A stretch of DNA of 64,000 bases from Camillea tinctor (Eukaryota > Ascomycota > Sordariomycetes > Xylariales > Xylariaceae): the NCBI GenBank assembly GCA_022578605.1, contig MU394111.1:124001-188000 (forward strand), given 5' to 3'. The notes beneath the pieces were generated by a model, which was not told where the DNA came from, made no database searches, and saw only the letters and a program-made list of their open reading frames with translations. The translations under genes were made by a program, and so were the position numbers. This document shows positions 11,016 through 22,656 of the stretch, one piece after another. Numbering within the stretch: the stretch's first letter is position 1; the number at the start of each line of letters is the position of its first letter.

Positions 11016-12751
11016 ATGGCTGCTCCAGGGAATAAGTGGTAAGTATAGCAATTTTGGTGTCTATCTAACTTATAATCCTCCCTCTTTTAATTAAGACTGT
11101 CTAGCTTGTATTTCGAACTCATGCTGACTTACGAGCCAGTGCGTTAATATCTATCCACAACAAAACAGAGTGTAGTTAGTGGTCTATTAACTCGGATGTT
11201 CCTAGATTTCATACAAGCAAAACTGGGCTACACAGCACCGCACCACGCAAGCTTCAAGGCCCTATGGGAGACAAAATGGAAACCCCTGGTGAGTCCATGC
11301 TCTCAGCAAGCCATGCGTCGAGTATTTGCTTACTGAATTGTTTGGCCTACAGTGCGACATGGGCGTATACCCCTTTATGTTCGGCGCCACGAAGGATTTC
11401 CAGCCGGTCGTCGACGACATCGTCGCCAAGGGATTAAAGCCGCCCTACGACTGGGACCAATACGCCCAGTGTTTCTTCCCCAAAGCGGAAGAGCTCGTCG
11501 CCAGTGCGAAGGCCGCCGAGGAAAAGGGGAAGCTGGAGGAGGCCTCTGAGCTGTATCTGTAAGTGCCCCAACCTCTCGAAGAAATAGTCCAGAGCGCTAA
11601 TACGAGTCAACCCGAACAGGAGAGGTTCGGCCCTCTATCGCATAGCCCGCTTCCCGGCGCCGCGGTCCGAGAAGCAGAGGTACGCGTGGACGAAGGGCAA
11701 AGAGGCCGCCATCAAGGGCCTCGGGCTGCAGCACTTCCCCATGGTCGAGGTCGAGATCCCGCACGTCCACGCGAAGAACGGCGACGGCAGCGTGCTTCCC
11801 GGGTACTACCACCTCCCTAAAGACGCGTCGAGCTCCCGCAAGGCGCCGCTGATCATCATATTCACCGGGCTCGACGGGTACCGCACCGAGCTGGCGGTCT
11901 GGAAGAACGGCTGGGCGCAGCTGGGCTGCGCTACCCTCATCGTCGAGATACCCGGCACCGGAGACAACCCCGGCGCGCCGTCTGATCCTCTCAGCCCGGA
12001 TCGGGTCTGGAGCAGTATGTTTGACTGGGTGGCGAAGCAGGAGGGCATCGATCAGTCGCGGGTGGTGAACTGGGGGTTCAGCACCGGGGGGTACTATTCG
12101 ATCCGCGTGGCTCACACGCATGCCGAGAAGTTGAAAGGGGCAATAGCCCTCGGGGGAGGATCCCATCACATGTTCGACCCCGAGTGGCTGGACGCGGCTG
12201 ACTTTATGGAATACCCCTTTGAGTAAGCAACATGCCTGCTTTCACCCCTATAACTCTTTCAGGAAAGGGGAATGAGGAGCGATGGACTAACTATGAGGCG
12301 TAGCTTGGCTCATACACTTTGCTACAAGTTTGGGTACGGAGACGACTTCGATCGCTTCAAGGGTGAAGCTAGGGATGTGTTCTCCCTGCTGAGTACAGGC
12401 ATCCTCGACAAGCCGGACTGCGCGCGTCTTCTCCTCGTGAATGGTACCGACGACGAGATTTTCCCTATTGACGATTACCAGATTTGTCTACAGCATGGCG
12501 ACCCCAAGGAAGCGCGGTAAGTAGAGAGTTATTCAGTCTGTTGCTGTGGAAGACGATCGATATTTTTTTTTTCGGCCTAAGACTTGAAGTTACTAACATT
12601 TAGAAACTTTCATAGGTTCATTGCCGGCACGAAGCACATGGGCGAGCCTGCGTCGTTCTTGGTTATCCTCCGCTGGATATTCAAGCTTCTTGATATTCAG
12701 GGGGATCCGAAGCAATTCTTGTCAACCTTACCTTTCCAACCCAAGTTCTGA
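11016..12751 (+). CDS. Ayg1/FrsA-like alpha/beta-hydrolase, 6 exons, 429 aa
   Basis: The protein belongs to the alpha/beta-hydrolase family (DUF1100/FrsA-like) that includes Ayg1 of Aspergillus and Yg1 of Wangiella, which shorten a heptaketide naphthopyrone on the way to 1,3,6,8-tetrahydroxynaphthalene in melanin synthesis. Exons are 11016-11038, 11180-11288, 11353-11558, 11620-12222, 12304-12516 and 12616-12751. The last junctions restore YPFDLAHTLCYKFGYG and EARFIAGTKHMGEP. The catalytic triad is visible: Ser267 in GFSTGGYYS, Asp363/364 in NGTDDEIFP, and His392 in KHMGEP. FTGLDGYRTEL and EIPGTGDNP are further family signatures. The first exon junction is the least certain part. Membership of the family is clear, but the substrate is not: no polyketide synthase lies in the window, so a melanin role is not supported by context. 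Confidence 0.85.
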
Positions 12752-13018
12752 TTGGATCTCCCGATTGATATGGTAAGTTAGGTGCCTCTAGTCTATTTGG
12801 ACATAGGTTATGTATTTACAGCGTTGGTAGAAGATAACTCACGATTGAATCACTATTTTCTGCTAGCTTAGGAGGTATTACGTAGTGGGACGAGCTCCCT
12901 TTCCTTTGATCCGTTCTATGGAGTCCTTTAGAATGATCCAACTAGATACAAGATTCCCAGTTTCAGTACACCCCTTCCGAAGCTGGGCAGAATGGATTGA
13001 AACCCCCTCCCCACGCAA

Positions 13019-14050
13019 CTAATCCTTGGGAGTGTAAAGGGCTCTCATGGTTTTCTCTCCAGGCCCTTTGTAGTGTTTCTGCTTGCCGATCTCCGAGATA
13101 CGCTTGACTTCTTCTGCCGATAGCTTAAATGAAAACAGATTCTTCATATAACCCTGAAGCCTCTCTTCCTTCTTGCTCGTAGTAATAGCTACGATTCCTT
13201 GATCAATAACCCATCTCAGTACAATCTCGGACTCTGATACACCGTATTTCTTTGCAAGTTCAGCAAACGTGTCGTCTAGTGGTCCGGGTCGCGCAGCCGT
13301 GAGGGGGGCCAAGGGCGAGTACGCAGAAATGGCGATATTCTTCTCCCGTAGGTAGTTGATTAGGTTCTGGTGCTGTAGGTACGGATGAAATTCTATCTGA
13401 TTGATGGCGGGAATCGTCTTGGCGGTCTTCAGTATGACCTCGATATCCTCTTCCATGAAGTTGGAAACCCCAATCGACTTAGCCTTGCCGGCTTCCTTGG
13501 CAGCTTCCATCTCGGCCCAAACCCTCTGCAGCTCCTCCGGGGATCCTGCGCCGTAAGGAATGTGGACAAGGTAAAGATCTAGATATTTCACGCCGAGTTT
13601 CTTGAGGGAGGTCTCAAGCGCTCCCGGTATATCTTGGTTTTTCTTGCCAACAACCTTGGTGACTATGAAAAGCTTCTCTCGCGGCACACCGGACGCTTTG
13701 ATGCCAGCACACATCCCGGTTTCATTCTCGTACACTAGAACGACATTAATGAAGTCCATAAAAATAGGGCGCGAAGGGTTAAACTTGCTTTCGGCGCCGT
13801 CGAGATGAATGTACCCATTCTTGATGGCCATGACCGCAAGTTTGGATATATCATCATCATTACCGGCGAAGTTGGCTGTACCGAAACCGTAAGAGAGCTA
13901 TAGGTTATATAATATATATGCATTAGATACCAAAATGGCTATACGTAAGTACCCGAGAACATCACGTACTATGGGGATTTCGTTGCCATCGTTCAATTTG
14001 AGCGAGGGGACAGGTCCCCCCTTTTCGATCGTGGTAGCAGCAGAAGACAT
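13019..14050 (-). CDS. Aldo-keto reductase, 3 exons with a GC-AG intron, 301 aa
   Basis: This is an NADPH-dependent reductase of the aldo-keto reductase superfamily (TIM barrel, cytosolic), close to the fungal GCY1/YPR1-like enzymes. Exons are 13970-14050, 13789-13897 and 13019-13734. The second intron (13735-13788, 54 bp) has donor GCAAGT and acceptor CTAG. It is a multiple of three and free of stops, so unspliced sequence would read through with 18 extra residues. Removing it gives LDGAEMYENE, with Asp60 and Tyr65 at the five-residue spacing of the catalytic tetrad; Lys90 (FIVTKV) and His121 (LYLVHIPY) complete it. Further hallmarks are GVSNF, NQIEFHPYLQ and AITTSKKEERL. It is convergent with the Ayg1-like gene, about 270 bp between stops. 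Substrate unknown. Confidence 0.92.
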
Positions 14051-15479
14051 TATGAATAGAAAAATGCCTCAGACTAGAAGATGTTTTTAAAAGAATTTTT
14101 TTTAATAATGAAATAAATGAATGGTTACTATATGATTCTGGGCGGGGAAAATAGAAGGAGGGGGATAGAAAGTCCTCCTGAAGTTGTTTGGTTTCCGGTA
14201 GGTCAGACATAAAATATCTATGACAATCTCCTCTCTCATGAATGACTTCTCTATTAATCAGCAATCAGCATCTTACATAATCGACATCTGCATTAACCTA
14301 AGGACTATGTTACGTACCTATAGTACATGTTAGGCATAGCATAATGTGCGGACTGTGGGGTCGAAGTCGTCTCGGTTCAATACGACCAGCGGTCCGTTCC
14401 ATATACAACTATGCTGCGATCGGCCAATGATTTCTACTTACCTTTGACTAGCTACCTACGGAAGGGGCGGATATGGGCACTAGGGCTTATATATCACCGC
14501 GTTTGTAGCTTGATACTATCCGGAAATACTCGCCTCGTAGTCAAAGGTAATTGTATTAGGTATTAAATAACTTAAGGGGTGTTAATAGGATTTGGGTGTC
14601 GTAGATTATTACTTGGATCCTAATGACATTTGTTCTTCTGATACAGTGTATCAATCACCGTCAGAGGATGGATTGTTAACGGCCCGGATGTCACGAATGT
14701 GTTGGTTGTCTTATATACCTAGGGAGGTGAGTCAAGTGGATTGAATTTCTCTTAGTAGAATCATTCGTGTGTGACGAGCCTTCGTGATTGTCCCTTGGTG
14801 ACTGACTTCTAAGTAGTGAGATTTCTTGACATTCAGGGTACCACTGATTTGAGATTCATCCAGAATATCTTCAGTATATGCTTGTCAAAATGATTTCGGG
14901 GATCCTCGATATGGTTTCCCAAAAGAGAACTAAAGCCTTAGATTGATAACTAGAGAGCGACTACTAAGAAATATCGCCGATTTATATACATAATATTAAA
15001 TTTCACCGACTTCACTATTACGACAGTGTATTGGGCAACACCATAATACCATAAGACCAAAAAATTGTATATATGTATAAATGTAGGCAACAGGTAGTTT
15101 ACCTAACTGTATGTTATGTCAACAGTCAGGGTTAAAATCGGATATCATATGATGGTGCGTAGTTATCTCTATGGCCGTTGGTTTTGTGTGTGTATATTTT
15201 ACCATATGAACCTATATACGAGTGCTCCTGAACAAACATTCGTCTTTGAAACTGGCTGAATACAATTAAGGGGTGGTAATGTAGCTATGTATATATGTCT
15301 ACGCTACCTAAGCGCGAAATAAGTAAACAGCAAACGATTGGACCGTCACATAACTCTGCGGGGAATAATGTATCTCTCGACTTCTTGCTTCTACAATTCG
15401 AAAGGATTTTTCCCCTTCCTTACAATAACAAAATCCAAAACAACCTTATACAACCTCTCCTATCTTACATCTCATAAGA
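14051..15479. other. Intergenic region, 1.4 kb
   Basis: No gene seen. The sequence is AT-rich with repeated TATATA and TACCTA words. It must contain the promoters of the aldo-keto reductase (minus) and of the small NIF3-type gene (plus). A 100-codon minus frame at 13962-14264 overlaps the aldo-keto reductase start and is not credible. Confidence 0.45.
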
Positions 15480-15991
15480 ATGGCTGGCGCAGCACCCGCA
15501 GCAGCCGCAGCTCGCTTCAAGCTCATTTTCCGCGTGCCACCCACGCACTTAGCAGCATGCAAGAAGGCCATCTTCGCTGCTGGCGCGGGGCGCTACCCCG
15601 GGCCTGGCAACTACACCGAGTGTTGTTGGACCACTCTCGGGACGGGGCAGTTCCGCCCGGGCGACGCCGCCAACCCACATATCGGCAAAGTCGGTGAGCT
15701 AGAGGAGGTTCCCGAGGCCCAGGTTGAGACTCTGTGTGTTGGCGAGGACACTATCAAGAAAGCTGTCGAGGCACTGAAAACGTGAGGTTAACTCTTCCTC
15801 TTCCGTCCGTCTTGCTATCCCCCTCTCCTCTATTTCTTTATGCTTCTGGGCCTCAAGCTCTGTGGTAGCTGCCATTCTATTCGTTCTACTCGTAAGTGAC
15901 GCCTGAGTAATTATGGCTGATGAGAGTACATCTCAGTGCGCATCCGTATGAGGAGCCGTCTTACGAGGTCTTCCGGCTAGAAGACATCTAG
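15480..15991 (+). CDS. Small NIF3/YqfO-insert-type domain protein, 2 exons, 118 aa
   Basis: The whole protein corresponds to the CutA-like domain found as an insert in bacterial YqfO/NIF3 proteins (often annotated 'NGG1p-interacting factor 3' or 'GTP cyclohydrolase 1 type 2-like'), here as a stand-alone polypeptide. Exons are 15480-15781 and 15937-15991. The junction gives TAHPYEEPSYEVFRL, the conserved HPYEEP motif that marks the family end. Earlier signatures are FRVPPTHLAACKKAIFAAGA, GNYTECCW, GTGQFRPGDAANPHIG and VGELEEVPE. Family members are thought to bind metal or small ligands, but the function of this stand-alone form is not established. It is convergent with the mitochondrial prolyl-tRNA synthetase gene. 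Confidence 0.88.
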
Positions 15992-16309
15992 GTTTGAGTC
16001 GAAGTCACTGAGGCTTTTCATAACTATCTGGCTTTGGGACAATAAAACCATGAGGATGCTAGTGCAAGTCGACGATGGATATGTAATTAGCGATATTGGT
16101 TTTTGACATTGATCCTGGTTAAATAAATCCCCGTCAGTTGTAAGGGGATACTTTCATTTTATGAAACGACTACCCGTTAGATTGACTGCACATATCTTAA
16201 TTTGCATTCCCACCCCTCGGCCACCGTAACATTGACTGTATTATATACGCCATGGATGCTTTGAAAATATTTGGACAAACCCAAGTATGCATAGGATATA
16301 TAGGTATAA
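15992..16309. other. Convergent intergenic region
   Basis: About 320 bp between two converging stops, presumably the 3' untranslated regions of both genes. It is AT-rich, with the candidate poly(A) word AATAAA near 16040-16130 (AATAAAAC and AAATAAAT). Nothing else seen. Confidence 0.4.
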
Positions 16310-18612
16310 CTACAGCTGAGATAGGAGCCCGTTAATGTGCACCAGAAGTCCCGCCTTTGATACAAGAGAGATAGCACCGAGTCTTCTACATTGGACATCG
16401 CAGAGACCTTCCGAAATCCACCTTTTCCCCAGTACGATTCTGATTGGGTATCCCACCAGGTCAGCATCTTTTAGCTTCCAAGATAGTGACTCGGAACGGT
16501 CATCAATAACCAAGTCAATGGGTGTTGTAGAAGTCTGAGAGTCTGTCTGATCCCCACGACTAGTGAGATAATTGGCTAACTCGACAGCATCGTTGGTCAA
16601 GCTATGGCCCGGAATCAAGACAACTTCAAAAGGAGCAATGGCACGAGGCCAGTTGAGCCCCTTTTCATCACTTAGATGATCTGCCACAGCACCAATGATG
16701 CGGGAGACGCCTATACCGTGACAGCCCATTTGCAACGGGACCGACTCCGTACCTTTTTTTGTTGGGTCCCATTGTTCCTCGAGAGCACTCAACGGCACAT
16801 TGACATTGGCGTTAAGGGGCTCTGAATAGCGACTACCTAGATGAAAGGTATGGCCCAATTCGATCGCTTTCTGCACCTTGAGTTTCCCAGACTCGCATTT
16901 CGGACAGCCATCTCCGTCACGGATGCGAACCGTATTGAGCAAGGTTCCATCGGACGTTGATGTTATGAATTCGCTAGTGAGCGTAGTCGTATCGATATCC
17001 CCCGGTTTAGAGCTGTATAGGAACTGAGGTCCGCCCCTCTTGATCGCGTTGATCAATTGCGGTCCTAGTCTGTAATCAACAAAGTGATACGATTTTAAGC
17101 TCTCCTCAGTTTTCGACGCTATAGCCGAGCCCAGAATACTCCCCCAGAGCGCGAAAGCATCCTCCAGACTCGAGTCCAAATCGGGCAGGATGGACTTGAT
17201 AAAATGAGTGTTGACATCTTTTTCTGAGTAAGAGCGTGGATACCAAACATTAACAAGGGCTTTCCTGTCTTTTGTAACACCACGCCAGACGCGGGCACCC
17301 TGAAGTACCTCTAGACTAGGGTTTGCCTCTCCGGTGTCTATTTCGGGAAGGTTTTCAGGAGTCTCAATTCGTGCAATCGCGAGTTCTTCGTTGGCGATAT
17401 AATCGCAGCTATTACAACTTATCACATTATCCTCCCCAATCGGCGTCGGAAGGTGATACTCGTGACTGAGATCGCCCCCGATGTCTCCAGAACTTGCTTC
17501 TGCGACGATATACGGGAGCTTTAACTCATCGAAGAGTCGAGAATATCCCTCTCGGACCTGGCCATAAGTTTCCAAAGCTGATTTCACGGAGTAATCAAAA
17601 GTGTAAAGATCTTTCATGATAAACTCTCGTGAACGTAACATACCGTGCCGTGGACGAATCTCATCTCGATATTTACGTCCTAACAAGTCGGTTAAAACAC
17701 GAAGATAGGTTGGCTAGAGAAACCCACCAATCTGATAGAGCCTCAAGGGAAGACTCTTATAGGAAGTAAGTGTGCTGGCTACTAAACTTGTAATCTCTTC
17801 CTCATGCGTTGGTGCTAATAAGTATGCAATTTTTTTTCGGTCATTGAAGCGGAACAGCTGCGCATCGTCTCAGCAATATGTAAAAGAGAGAGAGAGAGAG
17901 ATTCAAAACACTCGTGCCTTCTCACCTCTGGGCCATAACCTTCAAGTCTATTGGTCTTCCGCCACAAAGCTTGAGACGAGATGGATGAAAGGGAAACCTT
18001 AGAAGCGCCTTGATATATGTATATGTGTGTGAGTAAGGGGTAAAATGATGATAATACGAAGTGAAGTGTTAACTTCTAAGATGGCTCGGTGATACGTACC
18101 TAATTGCAACATGTGCTTGTCAATTAATTTCTCCAACTTCTCTTGAACCCTTTGTCCAAGTGGAAGCATATGGAATATGCCGGCATGGGACTTTGGCAGG
18201 TCTTAGCTGTGGTGTGGATATTGGGGGAGGTTGAGTGAGCAATGGAGACACAACTTACTTGTCGAAGGTAACCAGCTCGAATTAGTTTGTCATGGCTATC
18301 TATTACCCACATCAGAAGCTTTATCTTATTAAATGTGATTGCATTAAGGGGTTTGTAATACCTTCATCCTCAGCTGCTGTCATGCCCCCTGAGGCCAGCC
18401 AAAGGTTAGAGAGACGGGAATAACGACTAGGTATTGGCGAATTGGTCTATAGATATTTGTAAGTCTATGATATGTTGCCAGACTGGATTTGATCGTTTCC
18501 CAACCGAGTCATTTGTTGATGCGACGCTAGTTAAGCCCCTTTGTATAGGAGGCCTCAAGCTGTTTAAAACAGCAGGACGAGGAGGTCCTTTGGGGATGTG
18601 CAATATGAACAT
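16310..18612 (-). CDS. AIM10: Mitochondrial prolyl-tRNA synthetase (bacterial type), 8 exons, about 635 aa
   Basis: This class II aminoacyl-tRNA synthetase charges mitochondrial tRNA-Pro. Exons (minus) are 18505-18612 (tentative), 18362-18446, 18259-18299, 18100-18190, 17926-18008, 17728-17857 and 16310-17679. Motif 1 lies in [19 protein letters not shown], motif 2 in [20 protein letters not shown] with the preceding [11 protein letters not shown], and motif 3 in [17 protein letters not shown]; a C-terminal anticodon-binding region follows. All exons from 18446 down keep phase. The N-terminal exon is a basic, Pro/Arg-rich stretch ([18 protein letters not shown]) suited to a mitochondrial presequence, but its donor GTTGGG is weak. 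A shorter start at Met 18383 (578 aa) would cut into the conserved SNLW...GG segment. Note that seven exons are listed with coordinates; the eighth is not resolved separately. It is divergent from NOC1. Confidence 0.9.
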
Positions 18613-19033
18613 CTTGGGCTACAACATGGCTCTCCCCAAAGTAAGAAGCTTGAAGCGGAAATTTCAATTATTAGTTGAGATAGTTTTACTAAAAGGTGGG
18701 CTAGGTGCATTGGTGGGTTAGGTAGGTAGCCTTGCAGGCCTTGCAGATGGAAGTGGGCCAGACTAAAAACGCCATAGCAGTAAAGGTAATAAATCTCCAA
18801 TATAATTGGACCATATCTTATCAGCTCTGCGTTATCAGCCATGCCCCGCTAAAATTTTATTTTACGACCCTGGTTTTTTGGGGGGTTTTTTCTTTTTACC
18901 TTCTCTCTCTCTTTTTTCCAATCGAGAGAAAAAGAGATCGAGCTGAGCTTCTTATTCACTTGCTGTCCCAATGCAAGTCGGATTTCGCCATTTCAGCACT
19001 ACAACACCGATTTGGTCATAAGACTATACAAAA
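18613..19033. promoter_or_regulatory. Divergent intergenic region AIM10 / NOC1
   Basis: This 421-bp region holds both promoters. A T-rich and CTCTCT-rich stretch (about 18865-18925) precedes the NOC1 start by about 120 bp, followed by a short purine block. No gene is seen; a 95-codon plus frame at 18434-18721 is antisense to the prolyl-tRNA synthetase 5' end. Confidence 0.4.
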
Positions 19034-22000
19034 ATGGCGACATTCGACGATGCTGCATTGTCTAAATTGACTGCCAAGATCGAGGGCAAGCTTGCTGAAT
19101 CCAAAAAGACCGACAAGAAAGGCAAAGGGAAACGGAAGCTCGATCAAACCACAGACCATACCCAGCCACCGCCTAAGAAGAGGAATTTCGAAGGGCAGGG
19201 TGGAAAACAAAACGGGAAACAGAATGGACAACAGAATGGAAAACACAGTCCTCGTCCGAAACCGAAAGCTAAGGCCAACGTCAAACCTAATGCGCAAGGC
19301 GCACCTCAACCAACTAGCTCTGATGTACTCCTTAACGAGATTAAAGAACTAGGGGGCGACGAGGAGGATTATAAGCTCCTGGCCGATATCGACTCGGACG
19401 ATGATGCCCTAAACGATCAGCAGGACAACAAGAATGCTGATAAGAGCCTGCGTGCCGAACTCGCCAAGTTTGCTGCCGGACTTGGGTTTGAGAATGTGCA
19501 ACCAGATTCCGAGATCGAAGAGCCCGATGCTGAGATAGATGAGGGTGGATCTGATGGTTCTGACAACGATGACCCCAACGACGAGTCTGGACGAGAATCG
19601 GCTGCTCCAGAGGATGAGACTGACAAGAAGCCCTTGAGGGATCCCAAACGGAAAACGGTCAGTAAGCCTCTCTCGGCTCCCTCTGTCTCGCTGTAAAACT
19701 AAATTAAATTGTAATGGGAAGATCTTCGAACCCCGTCCTGACTGGCATGCCGTCAGCTTGAAAACTCTCCCAACACCGTCCTCTGAAGAGGTTGCCCCCT
19801 ACAATGCGGCGATAACAGCTCTGAAGGAACACGCAAAGTCACTACTAGAGGCAGATGCTACTGCATACGGCAACACCAATGCTACCTCGTCGTCACAAAA
19901 GTTCATGTCTACTATTATGTCTTCCGGTACCATGTCGGACAAAGTCTCTGCCTTGACACTTTCCGTCCAGGAGTCTCCAGTACACAACGTTAAGGCGATA
20001 GAAAATCTAATAAGCCTTGGCGCGAAAAGGAGTCGTGGACAAGCTTTAGCAGCCCTTGCTGCTTTGGTTGATCTCCTCGGGCCCGGAATGATCCTACCTT
20101 CGGATCGACGACTACGGACTTTTGCTTCCCAGCTTGGTTTAATTGGCACTTTACAAAAGTATGCTATCAAGTCTTGGTCTGCTAGCCAAGAGTTGCCTGG
20201 GAAGATCACCAAAGAACATCTGATTATGTGGGTATTTGAGGATTGGCTCAAAGAAGCCTATTTCAAGATGATCCAAAGCCTCGAGACCTGGTGCGACGAC
20301 GAAGTCGAGTATGCCCGGACCAAAGCAGTTGACTTGGTGTTCGCCTTGCTACGAGACAAGCCCGAACAAGAATCCAACCTTCTTCGTCTTCTAGTAAACA
20401 AACTAGGGGATCGTGAACGCAAAATATCCTCCAGAGCCTCGTATCTTCTCCTTCAACTCCTCAATACCCATCCTGCAATGAAACAAGTGGTTATACGCAC
20501 CGTCGAACAAGATATTATGTTCCGACCTGGACAAAATATCCGAGCGAAATACTATGCTGTAAATACCTTGAATCAGACTATCTTGAGCACCAAAGAACCC
20601 CAGATTGCTGATATGCTGCTAAATATCTACTTTGGGGCATTCGTCTCTCTACTCAAAAACGGTGATTTGAGCCAACTGGATGCTGCGCCAAAACCTCAGA
20701 AGACAGACAAAGGCAAGAAGCGCCGTCCGACGGTTGAGTCGTTGAAAAGACGGAATGGGGATAAGGATAAGGATAAGGATAAGGACAAGAACCAGGCTGC
20801 TACAGGAGACCGGGAAGCTGCTGAGAAGCTCGTTTCAGCGATACTCACTGGGGTGAATCGCGCAGTACCATTCTCCCAAGCCGATTCATCTACGTATGTG
20901 TTAATCCCCTAACCTCGGCAGGTAAATCCATGCAACGGAGTGCTAACTTCCAACAGGCTCGAATCGCATCTGGATACATTATTCCGCATTACTCATTCAT
21001 CAAATTTCAACACCAGCATACAAGCTCTCATGCTGATCCAGCAATTATCTGCTACTCGGCATTTGGCTACGGAGAGATTCTACCGGACTCTATACGAATC
21101 ATTACTGGACCCTCGTCTTATAACATCATCAAAACAGGCTCTATATCTCAATCTCTTATACCGAAGCCTCAAAGCTGACGTCGATGTCCGCCGCGTGAAG
21201 GCTTTTGTCAAGAGGATGTTGCAAATTCTGAACCTACACCAGCCTTCCTTTATTTGCGGTATTCTCTATCTCATCATGGAGCTATGTGTCACCTTCCCTG
21301 ATATAAGGACTCTAATAAATGAACCAGAGGACAATGATGTTGAAGGGACAGCTGCTTCCGACGCCCCTAATGGTGCAGCCGCCAATGGATTAGACGCACC
21401 ACCAACCAAGGTCGAAGGGATGTATGATGGGCGAAAACGCGACCCCGAATATAGTAATGCCCACCGCAGTTGTCTATGGGAGCTTGTACCTTTCTTAAAA
21501 CATTTCCATCCTTCAGTAGATGTCTACGCAACAAATCTCCTGAATGGACGGAAGGGAATAGCCAAGCCTGAATTCGCCAATCATACACTCATAGCTTTCC
21601 TTGACAAATTCGTATACCGAAACGCAAAGGCTGCTGACCAAACGAAGGGTACATCTATTATGCAGCCTATGGCAGCCAGTGGACAAGGCCACGTACTGTT
21701 GTCGAACCAACCTTCAGCAAAGGCAGCAGGAAGCTCACTGAACTCTGCGTCATTCTGGAATAAGAAGAGCGAGGACGTGGCAGTGGAGGACGTCTTCTTT
21801 CACGAATACTTTAACCAGATCGGCAAGCCAGCCCAGGCAGAACGCGAGAAGAAACAGAAATCGAAGAAGGACGCCGACGAGGCTGACGAGGAGGAGGAGG
21901 AGGAGGAAGGAGAAGATGAGATCTGGGAAGCACTTGTTTCTTCGCGTCCGGAAGTACAGGGCGACTCGGATAGTGATGCTGATTTCGACGATCTTATGGG

Positions 22001-22301
22001 TCTTGACGACGAATCTGATGACGACTTGGATCTTACGGCAGGTAAAGAGGACGGTGAAGAAGAATCCGGGGATGACGTTGAAATGGATTTCTTGGGCGAG
22101 TCAGATCTTGAGTCTGACGAGGATGAGGAAGAAGATGAAGACGAGGGGGCAGCAGATGAGCGGCCCGGTCCGAAAGACACAGGGAAGAAACCGGAGTCTG
22201 AGCGCACCAAGCGAAGAAAGGCGCTCAAGAACCTTCCTACCTTTGCTTCAGCAGAGGATTACGCCGAGATGCTGGCCCAAGACACCGATGAGGATTACTA
22301 G
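19034..22301 (+). CDS. NOC1: Ribosome biogenesis protein NOC1/Mak21 (CCAAT-binding factor family), 3 exons, 1046 aa
   Basis: NOC1 (Mak21, CEBPZ family) pairs with Noc2 to carry early pre-60S particles in the nucleolus. Exons are 19034-19657, 19722-20893 and 20957-22301. The first junction gives IFEPRPDWHAVSL, a family signature, and needs donor GTCAGT at 19658. The second uses a GTGCTAACTTCC branch site and restores SSTLESHLDTLF. The N-terminus is lysine-rich and disordered (KKTDKKGKGKRK), followed by an acidic stretch. The central helical-repeat and CBF/Mak21 domains include YYAVNTLNQ and PSFICGILYLIMEL. A long Asp/Glu-rich tail (about residues 880-1000) ends with AEDYAEMLAQDTDEDY. A (DK)n run at 20759-20788 comes from a GATAAG repeat. 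Length and domain order match the family. Confidence 0.95.
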
Positions 22302-22656
22302 AGCGCTGCGTCACCCTGGTGATCGTGTATATATAGACGAAGTGAAACCGTATATGCACAGGGAACATGTTCAATTGAAACGAGATACCCAATTTCTTTT
22401 CTGGAATTAACGTTGTGGCCCATCATGATTCATATTATTGCTCCCCTAGTCTCCTAATCCAGGTTATATAGTTAATAACAAATAACGGCTGGTCATCTGT
22501 TTGCGCCCCTCCCAGCTAGTTCGGAAAACCCTCTTGGTTCCTCGTTTTCTCACTTTTCCCTTCTTCTCTCCTACTCCCTCCCCCTCCCTCCCCCTCCCTC
22601 CCCCTCCCCCCCTCTCTCTTTCTCTCTCTCTCCAAAACTCCCCATCTTTTCCTTTT
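22302..22656. other. Convergent intergenic region with pyrimidine repeats
   Basis: It lies between the converging stops of NOC1 and the 149-residue gene. A near-perfect 10-bp tandem repeat (CTCCCTCCCC, about four units, 22574-22612) and a (CT)n run (to about 22632) dominate it. On the minus strand this is a G-rich, quadruplex-prone tract in the downstream region of the minus gene. Confidence 0.6.
22574..22632. repeat. CTCCCTCCCC tandem repeat plus CT run
   Basis: The 10-bp unit CTCCCTCCCC repeats about four times, then grades into CTCTCT. Low-complexity pyrimidine DNA on the plus strand, in the 3' flank of both converging genes. Confidence 0.8.

Noticed and set aside
11597..12169. 190-codon minus frame
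   Set aside because: Antisense of the GC-rich exon 4 of the Ayg1-like hydrolase; long only because of the GC-rich codons.
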